64,000 nt of DNA, taken from NCBI GenBank assembly GCA_021442155.1, contig CM038216.1:157403983-157467982 (forward strand), given 5' to 3'. The translations under genes and the position numbers were made by a program. Below, piece by piece: positions 13,560 through 47,769 of this stretch. How positions within the stretch are numbered: the first letter of the stretch is position 1; every line of letters begins with the position of its first letter. Origin of the DNA: Cymbidium sinense. Its lineage: Eukaryota; Streptophyta; Magnoliopsida; Asparagales; Orchidaceae. The notes under the pieces are model-generated. The model did not search any database and had not been told where the DNA came from. It saw only the letters and a program-made list of their open reading frames with translations.

Positions 13560-16500
13560 ATTTATTATTTGATTAACCATTTATATTCAAATTCATTGTG
13601 TTATAACTCTTAAATTGCACTTTATTGTATCATGGGCGTTATATTATATCTCTTGACTTATATTTTATTGTGCATGATTATTGTGTTATAGCTATTAAAT
13701 TATTATGTAATTATTACTTTTCTAGTAGTTATGTTATACCTATTATGCTATTACATAAAATATTTTACAATCTATTATGTGGTAATAATTTTGTGGTAGC
13801 TAATTTATGCAAGTGCAACTATATAAAACAATTTATAATTGAGATATGTAGTAAATATTGTGCTATAGTTACGTTGTAAATATTGTCATATTATGTTATA
13901 TCCCATTCCAAATCTTATTTAAACATATTCAAACTTTTATCAAACCTTCTTTAGAACTTATTTGAACCTTCTTGAGACCTTGTTCTAATCAAATTTAGTT
14001 TAAATCATGTTCATATATTCTTTGAAACATGTTCAAACTTTCATTGAACATTATTAAAACCTTTCTTAAAAAAATCTTGATTCTTCTTGTGATCTTGTTT
14101 GATTGATATTTCAACAATATGTACATTACTTGAACTTATGTTGATCTCTACTTAAATCATATTCAAAACATGTTCAACTTATACTCAATTTTTTTATCCA
14201 TATTTAGAAATTGTTTGAAAAAAGTTTAAAATTATTAGAACATTATTTGAATAAAATTGAATAGGGTTTGATTAAAACTCCAACATGATTTATACATGGA
14301 CCAAAACCTTAACCTATTTGGTTCAAATCTTATTCAAACCTTATTTTGACCTTATTCAAATTAGTGTTTATCATGATAAACTATAAATATGTACTCTTCA
14401 GTTCAGAAGCAAAAAAAATTGATCTAACATAATCTGTTGAGAATATTTCTCCAAGAAATAAGCAACATGCATATTTTCTTAATCTTTTGAGCATGTAAAG
14501 TCAAATTTCTCTTGGTAGTTCATAAAGAAATTGTATTTATTAAAAATATCAAGTAATATGATTTTGTTTTTCTTACAAAGTTTTGTTTGCTCTATTTGTT
14601 TACTTTTTCTTACTTTTCTTTTTTTTGCTACCTTCTTTCCACTGGAGTTTCAAGGTATCTACGAATTAGCTCATAGAGGGTCAACACTTTCATCAAAGAA
14701 GTTCATACCACATTCCAATAATACTTTATAATGAGATAATTGATAAAATCATAATCATGGCCATTGGATTCTAATTTAATGGCTGTGAATTTATCTAAGG
14801 AATCAATCAAATTTAAAGCTTAATTCAAAAATTTTAAGTCTTTATCATTTGAGATTAGTTGCAACCTAATAAAAATATGTGCTAAAATCATATTAGTATT
14901 TCACAAGATAAGAGCATTAAGCATCATATATTTGCTAAACATAAGAACATACTCAGCATAAACATAATAGAGATATTGCCAACTAGATAAATGTAATATG
15001 AAAAGAACTTAAGACTTATTTGAGATCAATTTTATTTAAATTTTTTTATTTTGTTTTGTGTTACTTTTTAAAATATATTTATTTGGTGTATTTTAAGTTT
15101 ATTTATTTATTTTTTTAAAAATAAATTTGCATTATTTTTTAAAACACTTAAAATATCTTTTGGATATTTTTAGTGATTTCTTAAAAATAATTATCACCAC
15201 CAAACATATTATATTTTAAATTAAAATGTAAATAAAAAATATTAAGTGATGCCAAATGGCCCATTAATTATTTTACAAGCTATTTGGGATCACTTTTATT
15301 TGATTTAAAGAAAATATATCTTGTGAAAACAGATGTTTAAAAAACTCAAAACATCCAAATAATATTTTAAACTTTTTTAAAACAACATAATTTATTCTCA
15401 AAAATTAAAATTAAAAACACTTAAGAATATACTAAATAGTTTGATTTTAAAAAAATAAAACAAAATAAATCTAAAAGACATAAATTAAAATTGATCAAAA
15501 TGGCCCTTAAGTTCACTTTCTTGATGGTATTAAGGCCATGTATCATCATTCTTTACAAATGAGTATGGACTTTTATAATGCATAATTTCATGATTTAATC
15601 ATCAATACACACACACACACACACATCATATTTTAAAACTTATTTTACAAGAAATAATAGTGATCACATGGATAAAGATGCCTTAGAGAAATAAATTTTA
15701 AAATAGAAAAACAAGGACCCATAAATGTTAGGATCAAATATTAAAAAATCAAAGATTGGATCTCATTTGTGATGCCACGAGAATGGTTTTTGACTGCCTT
15801 TCTTGGCAAATTAAATTAAAATGTGAAAATATTACTATATATACCTCATAATAATAGAAATTGCATAAATATTTCTTTTAAAATATGCATAAAATTTATT
15901 TTAGATGAAATTAACTTTGGTTTTTATCTAGTCATACTTATTTAAAATTCATAGTGGTTAATATTAGTTCAAAGAAGGTTTGAATAAAGTTTGAATCATA
16001 TCTGAACAATGTTGTTCAAAGATGGAATAAATAAAATAAAAACTTATTCAAACAAGAATCAAATAAGGTTTGAACAAGGTTCAAACAGAGTTAGTTGCAT
16101 ATTCAAATAAGGTTTAAACAAGATTAAAATGTGATTATAATACAATTCAAATGAGTTTTGGATATATTAAATGGATACAACTTAATGCAATTGAAGAGTT
16201 ATAACAAGTAGACATAATACATATAGTGCAATTAAAAAGATACTAGTTTTTATAGCATAACAAATTGCAATTAAAGAGATGTAACAAGCAATATTAAGAC
16301 TATATAGTACAAGTCAAAGATAAAATATATAATGATAACATAATAGAGTGCAATTTAAATGATAACATAACATTGATATCTCAAAAGAGAGTAGTCCAAG
16401 AGATAATAAAATATATACAACACATTTGATATAAATTGAGAAGTTGAAAACAATATTGGTCCTTATAAATAATATGGCATCAGATGTAACTTATAGATAA
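13560..16500. repeat. large diffuse inverted repeat
   Basis: The left arm (about 13560-14400) and the right arm (about 15960-16500) contain matching phrases in opposite orientation. TTATAACTCTTAAATTGCAC near 13602 is mirrored by TGCAATTGAAGAGTTATAAC near 16184. The TTCAAACCTTATT vocabulary of 13900-14400 appears as AATAAGGTTTGAACAAGG near 16063. The spacer has no recognised coding sequence. This may be the long terminal inverted repeats of an old foldback or Mutator-like element, or two opposed copies of one satellite-like repeat. Confidence 0.4.
15607..15625. repeat. (AC)n microsatellite
   Basis: An uninterrupted AC run of about nine units, located in the spacer of the inverted repeat described around it. 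Confidence 0.9.
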
Positions 16501-17179
16501 TAATATAGTTGTGCTCTCATGATATTTCACATTGTCATTAAATAAGCTAAATTTAAATAGCATTAAAACTAAATTCATTAAAACAAAATTTCATTATAAC
16601 ATAATATAACTTACATATAAGAAAGTGAATGCTCAATTTCTTAAAATTCTTAATAGTCAAACCATTATAATTAAGCAAGATATAACAGTGAGTTGGTTTA
16701 CTTAGGATGTAAAACTTGTTATATAAAAGCCCACCTTTTATATTGATCTATAGCAACACATTTGTCAAATACTGATAAATATAAAATTGTCAAATTTGTG
16801 TCATTGCCTTCAATATTAAATACAATAAGGTCATTAGCCTCCAATTTCTTAACACCTTATTCATTTCATTTTTAAACTTTATATGTGACATCATTTGTTG
16901 GATCTCGATCATCTATGGGTTAACTCAGATCTTACTTATGAGATTTTCTTAAAGAAGTAGGGGTAAAGAAAGATTGATAAAAGATGCGTGTATATATATC
17001 TGTTATGTATCATTAATAATGATAACTATAATAATAATCTAAGTACAAAAAATCTAAGGTATTAACCTTACTTTAAGTGAGGTAAACACACAATCCACTT
17101 AGTAGATCTTAAGATCATATCTCAGCAACATGATTACCTCATTTAGAGCCTTAAGATACTCTTATTGACTACGAGGGCA

Positions 17180-17680
17180 CCAAAACCAAAGTCAAACCAA
17201 ATTGATAGGTTAGCCACATTATGTTAGTGGGACCCACAAAGCCTCTTATGGCACAAACAAACCTAAGCACCCCCAAACCAAAGTTAAATTGAAACAAGTA
17301 CACCTTATCACTAAATTTTAATCAATTGAACCAAAACCTACCCAAATTGGTCTCTAATTGGACTAATTGGCCCACTTAACCCAATTTAACTCATTTAACT
17401 CATTTAGACCATCTTGACCCAAACTCAAACTAAATAAATAATAATTCAAAGCAACAACACTACAGCTTCTAAGACATCAATCACACCCAATTGGAGCTTA
17501 ATTGAACTATAATTTGTTTAATTAGCTCACTTAGCCAACTTAACCCAATCATGCCTTAATGGGCCAAATCTAAATTAAATCCAACAATTAAGCTAAGGCC
17601 TTAAAAATTTTAATCAAAGCTTAATTGATTAGTTGGCCCATTTAGCCCAAGTCAACCAAATTAATTAAATTACTAAAATT
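17180..17680. repeat. degenerate repeats, reverse complement of the 5.7-7.0 kb family
   Basis: Phrases such as CAAATTGGTCTCTAATTGG, ACTAATTGGCCCACTTAACC and TTAGCCCAAGTCAACC are the opposite-strand form of the repeated phrases at 5690-6990. No coding sequence is seen. The two blocks probably come from the same retroelement family inserted in opposite orientations. Confidence 0.45.
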
Positions 17681-17699
17681 CATAAAAAAAATCATCTTA

Positions 17700-20600
17700 A
17701 TTAGAGTCTTAGAGTAATATCTCATCCTTTTGGTAAGGTGTTCGCCCTATTAAGGCTAGGGTATAAGGAAGAATGCACTCTACCCTAAGTTGGGAAAATT
17801 ACTACTCGGACTCTTTAAAACATTAAGTTCAACTTAAAATGAAATTAAATTATAACTTAAAATCTACCTCCTATAATACTAATCATCTAAATTAAAATTA
17901 CTTAATGGTAGTAAATTGAACCTTGCTCTTGCATTAATTCTTTGAATTAACTCACCACATGAGTCTTATACACACCGATCATAGACTTAGGTTAGGTTAT
18001 TGTTGATTGTAAAGTACTAATTTTTTTTAATGTAATGTTTTAAACATATTATTAGGATTTGTTTGCTTATTGATTGGATGTTAGGACATTATTTACTTAG
18101 AATTAATTATATTTTATATCAGGCATTGTGTGTAAAATGGGCCATTATAATAAAATCAAGGCTAACAATTTTATTTATAGGTGCTTATTACTTAAGCCCC
18201 TTAGCATGGTTCATTAAGACATGGAGGCTTAGCACCCGCAGTGCTAAGTTTAATGTATTAAATATAACTTTTTGTTTATGTGTATGTTATTTCAGCTAAT
18301 CTTTATTTTGCAGGTTTAATAAGATTTCATTTTAAGAATTTCAAATATAATTTGTAAATAGAACTAAGTTAGAAGCATGGGATTTAAAATGAGAAGTGGC
18401 TAGAAGGCATGGACTTGAAAGGCGCTATGATGTCTAAAGCATCTCCACCATAAAAAAAAAAAAGAATTGAAGACCCATGTAGCTATATTTTTTTAGTTCT
18501 AAGCTAGGCAATAGAAGGGTCGACTGCTATCTTTTTTTTCCTTTTCTTCCAAAGTGCGTCATGGAACTCAGTCACATTGGTCTATTTATATTAATTTAAT
18601 TATTTAAGGTCGTATTTACTCTGCATTGTATATTATAGCTGCATGTATTTTTAAGCTTCTTTTTGTAATGATGCTCAAGATATATGTAAGCCTACATTTC
18701 ATTATGCTTTGAGGAAGCTAAATTTTCTGCAAACTAAATTAATAAACTCATAATTTAAAATAAATAATTCATACCAAACACATTTAAAACCTATAGGCAT
18801 TAATTAATAATTGGAGAGTGTTCACTACTTATTTATACACTTGTTTAAAGTTTATACTAATTTTTGAAACTTATTTGATGTGTATAATTACTTAATAATG
18901 TTTTTACTATTTTTATTTTTAAGACTTATTTATCTAATTTTGATATTTCTAAATAAACATAGAAATGTACCTTCAGTTTAGATAAACCTTCATTTTTTTT
19001 AATAGATAAATTAGATAACTTACAAAGTATTTATAAATTTCAAGTGTAATTGGCTCTATAATCTAAAATTATCATTTTGGTCCTAATGGGCACACTATCA
19101 TGAAATGTATTCTAGAGGGATGACGAGATGTTATAGCTTGATCTAATTTATTAGAATTTATTTAATAAATTTGTATTTTTAATAATTAAAATATTTATTA
19201 TTATTATTATTCTTTAGGAAAATATTTTAAATGTCCTTTGAAAATTATAAAATTATTTAATCATGTCATTTCATGTATTTAAATGCTTCCATGTGATAAT
19301 CATCAATAATTTTAATTTATCTTTCAAACCCTAATTTCCAATCTTATTTTCATCTTCAGCTATAACCTAAGTATTTTATTTAAATCTAATTATCACCTAA
19401 AATATTAATATATTATTTCATCTAATTAGAATTAAGTTTATCAAAGCAAAAATTTTATTCGAACATTATACTACTCTTGCATGCTTGTACCTTTTAGCTA
19501 CATTCATTTAAGCATTAGATTAGAGTCATCTGATCCATTGCATTATTAAAACAATACTTTGATTAATTTAATTTTAACTTGATCCAAAATAGTATATCAA
19601 TTATTTTTATCTATACTAATATATGTACATATAAGTTAGTTACCTGGAAATGTAGTTGACTTATTAGGAAAACACATTTAATATGCTAAGATCAAATCCC
19701 ATTGCATCATGTGATATTTATTATTTTTTAAATTATTTTAGTAACCTACATTATCAACATCATGCATATTGTTTTATCTCTTCGTGTTAATTTATAAATT
19801 TATAATGCACTCTTTATTAGTTTTTCAGCACTTTGTTAATTCATTTGGTTGAGTATGCTTCGTTGTGATGTATTTTCTTTTAGCTAGATTTTTTTACTCC
19901 ACTAATCATGCTCACTTGACTAAGAAAATCTTATAGATTAGTCATGCTTATGTGGTTTAGTCTATTCATAGTATAGTTGCATTCTTGTGAATGTACTAAT
20001 ATCCTATGATCAACTTGGTTACCTTTGGATCAAGCTCAATTTGAGTTTGGTTAATCCTACCTTAAGTTAAATCTTTATACAATTAAGTCAAGAGTATTGC
20101 GATGATATCTTCTATTTTTCAATTGCACCCTATGATTGAACACCTTTAGTTTCAAGTATACACCTTTAATTGCCTTTATTCCCCTTTTTGAATAGATGAT
20201 CTCTATTCAAAGCCCTACCATGCACTCGGGGTATTTAGGTTATTTCTCTCTGTGTCTAGAATATTTATATCCTTAGGTGTTCATACCATGTACGAGCACT
20301 TGAATCTTATACAAGATGATTGCTAACTTTAGTTATCTCTATCATATTATTGAATTAGCAAGAATATAAAGTGATGTCAATACTTTAAGTTAGAATACCT
20401 TACATTAGTATAAAGACTTGACTTATGATTACGACAGATTGATTATCATTAATAAATAATAGTTAATCTAATAATGAAAATCTTTTAATCATAATCATAT
20501 CTCATATGCTTATTTAAAAAAATTAATTAGCCTAAAGCCTATCACTTTAATTAATAATGAGGCAATAGGCCTTAAGATGACCATATTCCTATAAATGACC

Positions 20601-23600
20601 AAGCTTGGTAGGTCACCATGATCATATGAGTTAATAGTTGGATTCATAGATTGTTACACATACTTAAATGATATGATAGTTATTTATCCATTTAGTATAG
20701 GGAGGTTACCATTACATTGACATTTTGATGTGTAAATCTTTTGATGCTCGAGACAAGGCTGACTTGAGTGTGACTATAATTTGAAGTTAATTACTATATT
20801 TTTATGATGTGTTGTGTTATTGTGTTGATGCACTACAGTAGAATAGAGATATTTTACTATATGCACCCAACATACGACCATTATTAGTTACTTCTTTCTT
20901 AAAGGAGCCATACATTAATACATATATTATATGATGAGATGTTTTTTATATTATGATGTGATGTGATGTCCCCATTTAGTTAAGAAACCTTTGTTTATTA
21001 CTCATTGTTCTCATAGGAAAAGTTATGTTTATAAAATGACATATTCTTGATCTTATACTAGCCAATACTCTAAACTACCTACCCTAGTTCCTAATTAATA
21101 AATATATAGTTTGAGCTACAAGAAAAAGAAAATAAATGCTTATACTTTATTATTAAAATTATTTGAGTGTATATGATTAGAACTCTACTACACCTTTATT
21201 TTATTTTATTTTGGGTATTTACAAGTAGATTGCCCAACTATATTAGCATGCTAGGTGTTTTTTATAACAACATGATAGTTGTTTATATTGCTTATTTGTT
21301 TACTATTTTTATTTTCTTATTGATATGTGAACTTTTGAGCAATAGCAATTTTTATTCTCTTAATACTTTTTCATCCTTATTTAGACAACAGCCATAATTG
21401 GGAGCCAAGTTACTATATTCTTGTTAGCACCTTCTTTTATGGATTTCTAGCTTTATAGAGTGTTTACTTGCTTTCATTCTTTAAATACCCCTTTAGAGTA
21501 CCATATTCCCAGCCATAACAAATCTAATTTAACACATTCTTTGCATTCAACTTCAGGTTAATAATAATGTAAGTTGAATAGAAATGTGATAAGAAGTGGA
21601 GGCCTTCAAAAATAAGATGTTAGCAATGTAGGAAGTGCTTCAGACCTAACAACACAAAAACTTCATCTTAGCATTTCTCATCTACATGGCTCACATCGTC
21701 CTACACATCCATATATGCTAGTCATCCTCAACCTCTTTATTACATAAAAAAAATTAACTTAAAAAACTAATTTTTAAATTATGGAATGATAATGGAGGTT
21801 GTTATCACCTATCATGGCTAGTCATTGGTTGATTGCATGTCCAAGATTCATTTAGGCACTCAAATCACCAGAGTCATACTTTTAGCAACTATGATTCATT
21901 CATTTGGATCACTATTTGCTAACAACTTTAGTGGGGCAATAGTCACCATAGATGAACACCTTCCATTTACCAATCAAGAAGATGGTAATCACTCAATAAT
22001 ATATAAGCATTATCTTAGGTGTTTAGGTAGATATACATGCTCTAGTAACATTTTTGAAACTAGATTAAGATGACCGACAATGCCTAATTGCTACAATGAG
22101 CGATTTGGATCACAGTTTGACTTCTAAATTTATATATAATAATCCTTATAATCCTAATATCACATCTATGTTTACCATGGGCTAGGCACATGCATAAATT
22201 TGTTTTCTATTGCACTAGTTATGATGGACTTTATTATAGGGACTCTTGAATGAATAAATGGATATATAATTAATTAATTATGTTTGTGTTTATATTATTT
22301 TCATTATTAGATTTTTTAAATGCATGTTACATCCAACTTTAAAATACATTTATAATATCTACCATTGTTTAAAAATTTAAAAGTATTTTCACCTACTCAT
22401 TAGGTGCTATAGTACTAACACATATATGTAAGGAGTTTAAAGAAGATATAAAGTTTAATAAAGTTAATATGGCTGAATGTTACACCTCTTCCAAGTCTGG
22501 GTTTAGGAGTAGTTATATGTTGGTCAGTCAACCTTGCTTGTACCATATCCTAATGACATCTCTAAGAAACCTCTTAGATTTAGATATAATTTATTTAATA
22601 GTTGCATGAATTATTATATTATGAATCATCTCTTTAAAAACTCAAAAAAAAAAAAAAGTGGAATGTGTATAAGATAAAGGAAGTTATTGCAAATGATAGA
22701 AAATTCTATCATAATGAATTAGATGGTTTAAAAGATAGTTAGCTAAAATAACTACATTCTATGGTTATATATATAAACTACTAGTTACAACATATTTTAT
22801 TGTATTAATGTTTGCATTGTTTAGAATATAAACCATTTATTTAGAAGTTTAGTTTTTTTTTTCTAAAACCAATTTGCATCTAGAGTTTTATAGTGAGATC
22901 AAGGGTGCTACTAATATCTTTAAAAGTGTGTTGAGTGTCAACTTTTAGATCATGTTATGATGTTATGTTGAGGTCAGGTGAAGATTGATGTCGAGTCGAT
23001 GGATCCAAGTTTTAAGTGGGTGGATGTTAAGGTAAGACAAATATAGATTGGCTTGACTAGAATCAATCAAGCAAAAGGCTTTATATTAAGTAATTAGCTT
23101 ATGTTTTAGGGTCAATAATTGCTCATAACAATGATCAATGTGCATTAGCTCATTACTTACAATGGTATAAAATCTTTGACATCATTGTATTTGCGAGGAT
23201 AACCTACTATCATATGACACCTATATAACGACTTTATGTTTCATATTCACCTAAATTTGATAGTTATTTTTTAGAATTGATTAATAAGATAATTATAGTA
23301 AGAGTCAATTGATCGAATGGAGAACTTATTCCAACCAATTTTGTTGGTACAAATGGACAAGATGCTAGCAATGATGTTTTTTATTCGCAATGGCCCAATA
23401 ATTTTGAAATATAATGCACTAAGAAAGCATTAAAGAATGATAATATGATATTGGAGATGATACATATGCAAACTATTTAACTCCACCACAAGGTCCATAT
23501 GATGGAGGATGATTGTGAGCCACTCCAATTTTTTTTTAGCCAATTCTAAATTTAGTGCCCATCTTTTAATCTTTGATGCGATCCACATCAAACTGCTACA

Positions 23601-24520
23601 ACCATGCAACAATTTTTTTTTCTCTTTATAGTTATACAACAAAGTCCACACTAGGATAGGATCAACATAAAGGGTACCTTCTTTGGTTATAATTTTCCTT
23701 TGTATTATGACAATATTTTTTTATCAATAATATTCCATAGAGCAAGAATACAAAACAACTAGGAAGAGGAAGGAGTTAGTCGTGGCCTTTAGGAATGACT
23801 AAGAAGAGGGATAGATCAATATACACTAGGGTTGCATACCATGCCTCCTCAACATAGACACCGCAAGTAGTTAAAATAGTTTCTATGTGAACAGAGCAGT
23901 GTAATCATCTAATTAATCATTTATTTAAATATTTTTCTATTATAATAGAATAGTTTACCTTTCTCAATGTTTTTATTGCAAAAAATAAACTTTGGTTATT
24001 TTCTAAATTATTTATCCAAGATCTCTCTAAGTGTCTTTTTGTCTTTAATATTTTTTGTATTTGAATTTAATACATAAAAATATGCAAATTAACATTTAGT
24101 CACAAACAATTATAACATTGACTATAAAAGTGATTGGTAATTATTTTAATAAATATGGCTTGAAAAAAATATAAGTACACATTCAAATACAAAAAATGGT
24201 AGTCTCAAAATGTATATTATTTATAAAAAATATAATTTATAAATATTAAAAAATACTCATAAATAAAATTTCCTTTTAAAATTAAAAAAAATATTTTAAT
24301 GAAGTTGAAAAATTATAAAAAATAATAGAATTTTCTCTAAAAATGTAAAAAAAATTTATTAAATATTTAATAAAATATTTTAACACAAAAAAAAAGTGTG
24401 GCTTTCCAAGTCAAAGTCATAATGTGCAATTTGAGGAGCTTAGTCAAGTATTTTAAAGATGCATTTGAGACAATTTTCTAATTATTTTATTTTTCAGAGA
24501 AATAACCACAATCGAAAGAT
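17700..24520. other. gene-free stretch, unassigned
   Basis: About 6.8 kb with no recognised gene. The longest open frames (for example 18063-18299, 21167-21397 and 21825-22073 on +, 23430-23651 on -) carry no domain motif and no convincing splice-linked extension. Base composition shifts slightly around 21.6-22.1 kb and 22.9-23.9 kb, where decayed transposons are likely, but I could not name a family. Confidence 0.45.
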
Positions 24521-24526
24521 TATATA

Positions 24527-25023
24527 TAGGGCTGCAAATGAACCGAGCGTTCAACAAACTACTCGTGACTCGGTTTGATTAGAGCTCATTTATGTTTGTC
24601 ATTTAACTAATCGAATGAACTTGAATACTCTAGAAAAAACTCGACTTAAACGAACAAAGCTGCAATTGGTTGTCGCTTTTATGTTCATGAACAATATCAT
24701 TTAATTTCAATAAGTTTCGTTAAAGATTTCGATTATGTCTCGATTAAAACATTCGTTCATAAACAAGAAGATTTATATTTCAACACGTCACAACAAGTTT
24801 CGAAAGGCTCATTTATTTCTTTAAACAAGCTGCTTGTTAATAGACTCGATAAACCCAATTTGAACCGAGCTCGAGAACAACCTCGAGCCGAGCTCGAACA
24901 AAATTTTTTTAAACGAACTTGAGTTTGAACACCATCCTAAAAGCTCGAATCGAGTTGGAGCTCAAGAATAATAAATGAGCTTGAGCTCGAACAAAGCCTC
25001 GACTCGGCTCGTTTGCAACCCTA
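24527..25023. mobile_element. hAT-type MITE with terminal inverted repeats and 8-bp target duplication
   Basis: The left end reads TAGGGCTGCAAATGAACCGAG. The right end, reverse-complemented, reads TAGGGTTGCAAACGAGCCGAG, which differs at three positions. Flanking octamers are ATTATATA (24519-24526) and ATTCTATA (25024-25031), matching at seven of eight bases. An 8-bp duplication is the hallmark of hAT insertions. The interior is rich in GAGCTCGAG-type phrases, unlike the A+T-rich surroundings, and has no transposase, so the element is non-autonomous. It ends about 225 bases before the likely TATA box of the KCBP gene and so sits in its proximal promoter region. Confidence 0.85.
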
Positions 25024-25248
25024 ATTCTATAACAAAAAATTATTTTTGAGAATAAAAATTATTAAAATATGATGATTATCAGAAAATTACTGTTTAAATA
25101 TTTTAAAAAAAATATTTGTAAAACATAAATTTTTTTTGAAAAAAGTTAATTCTCTCAGAGTATATTTACAACTATCTCTATAATAAATTATAATTATCTC
25201 AAACAACTAGTTTTTTAAATATTTTTTTAATAATTTAATTTGCATTAA

Positions 25249-25257
25249 TATATATAT
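25249..25257 (+). promoter_or_regulatory. possible TATA box of KCBP
   Basis: ATATATATA lies about 230 bases upstream of the uORF start and about 130 bases upstream of the pyrimidine-rich leader at 25399-25446, a layout common in plant promoters. Transcription would then start near 25285. A+T-rich runs are frequent here, so this is only a candidate. Confidence 0.3.
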
Positions 25258-25289
25258 GTTTTGGTTGTCCTTGTACAAAACAACTTTTA

Positions 25290-25892
25290 TATCATTAATT
25301 TGAAGCGGGAGTTTTAGTTTCCCTCAGCGAGGAGGGCTGAGCTTAGCTGGGCAGTTCTCCCTCGTCAGCCTGTGCCCCCTCTGAAATTTGTTCAATTCTC
25401 GTGACTCTCTTTCCTTTCCTTTCCTCTCCTCTTCTCTCTCCTCTTTAAACCTTGGACCTAGTCGGAGAGCTACGACAAATGAGCAACGCCAAACAAAGAC
25501 GCCGGCAGAAAACAACGGAAGAAGGACAAATAGGGTTTCCACTCTACGCGCTTGACCTCCTACCTATTAGCTGCTCTCAGATGCCTTAGATTTCTTTATT
25601 CTTGAAAGTATTCATCGATCTCGCTTTGTTATTTTCTCCGATCTTCATCAGTTACAGTTCCCAATTCTAGTTTGAAGTTTTCCAACTCTCAATACGTACA
25701 TTTTAGCTGTTTTGAGTAAGTTTGTTTTCAAAGATCTCTTATTTTTCCTCGCTTCTGGTTTGTGTTGCTTTCTTTGCGGATAAGATTTCTCATGTAGCTG
25801 TTGTTACAGCACCTAATCCAAAATGGTCACTTTGTTGCTGCAGGAGTTTAGTTCGATATTTATAGAAGAATCCGGTACGCTGATAGTGTGAG
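25290..25892 (+). other. KCBP: KCBP 5' leader with a 5' UTR intron
   Basis: The leader is much richer in G+C than its surroundings and contains a long C/T tract (25399-25446), as is usual for plant 5' UTRs. A clean intron is visible: donor GTAAGT at 25716 and acceptor TTGTTGCTGCAG ending at 25843, which removes 128 bases. The second leader exon (25844-25892) has no ATG before the main start. The exact transcription start is unknown. Confidence 0.65.
25479..25589 (+). CDS. upstream ORF in the KCBP leader (36 codons)
   Basis: An ATG at 25479 opens a 36-codon frame ending in TAG at 25587-25589, entirely within the first leader exon. Its last-but-one codon is another ATG (25581), so a two-codon ATG-CCT-TAG is nested at the end. 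The peptide starts MSNAKQRRRQK and is basic at its N terminus. I know of no homologue. If transcription starts upstream of 25479, the frame could reduce or regulate translation from the main start at 25893. Whether the peptide is made is not shown by the sequence. Confidence 0.4.
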   Translation: MSNAKQRRRQKTTEEGQIGFPLYALDLLPISCSQMP

Positions 25893-47512
<21,620 letters not shown>

Positions 47513-47769
47513 GTATTGACTAAATATATTTTCTTTAATACTTTTGATGTAGTTAAAGTTAGATCAGAGTAAGTTGTCTGATTTTAAAACACTCGCAAGA
47601 ATTATTTTTGATTTGAGTGTATTTTTTGTTTTGGTTATGTTTGAAATTTTCACTCTCTTTGGATTTTATTTTAATTGAATTTCACAAATGTTGGATCCTT
47701 AAAAATTAGTATGATGCAAATATTAGCTTCTTTTCTAAAGTATTGATATGATGTGAAGAATGACAATTG

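Noticed and set aside
13625..13879. 84-codon plus-strand frame
   Set aside because: It lies in an arm of the diffuse inverted repeat; its Tyr/Ile/Leu/Cys-rich content is explained by the repeat.
21167..22073. Two plus-strand frames of 76 and 82 codons
   Set aside because: No recognisable domain, no splice-linked extension and no similarity I can name; the first is only hydrophobic because of T-rich sequence.
25324..25542. 72-codon minus-strand frame rich in Arg and Glu
   Set aside because: It is the shadow of the C/T-rich KCBP leader read backwards.
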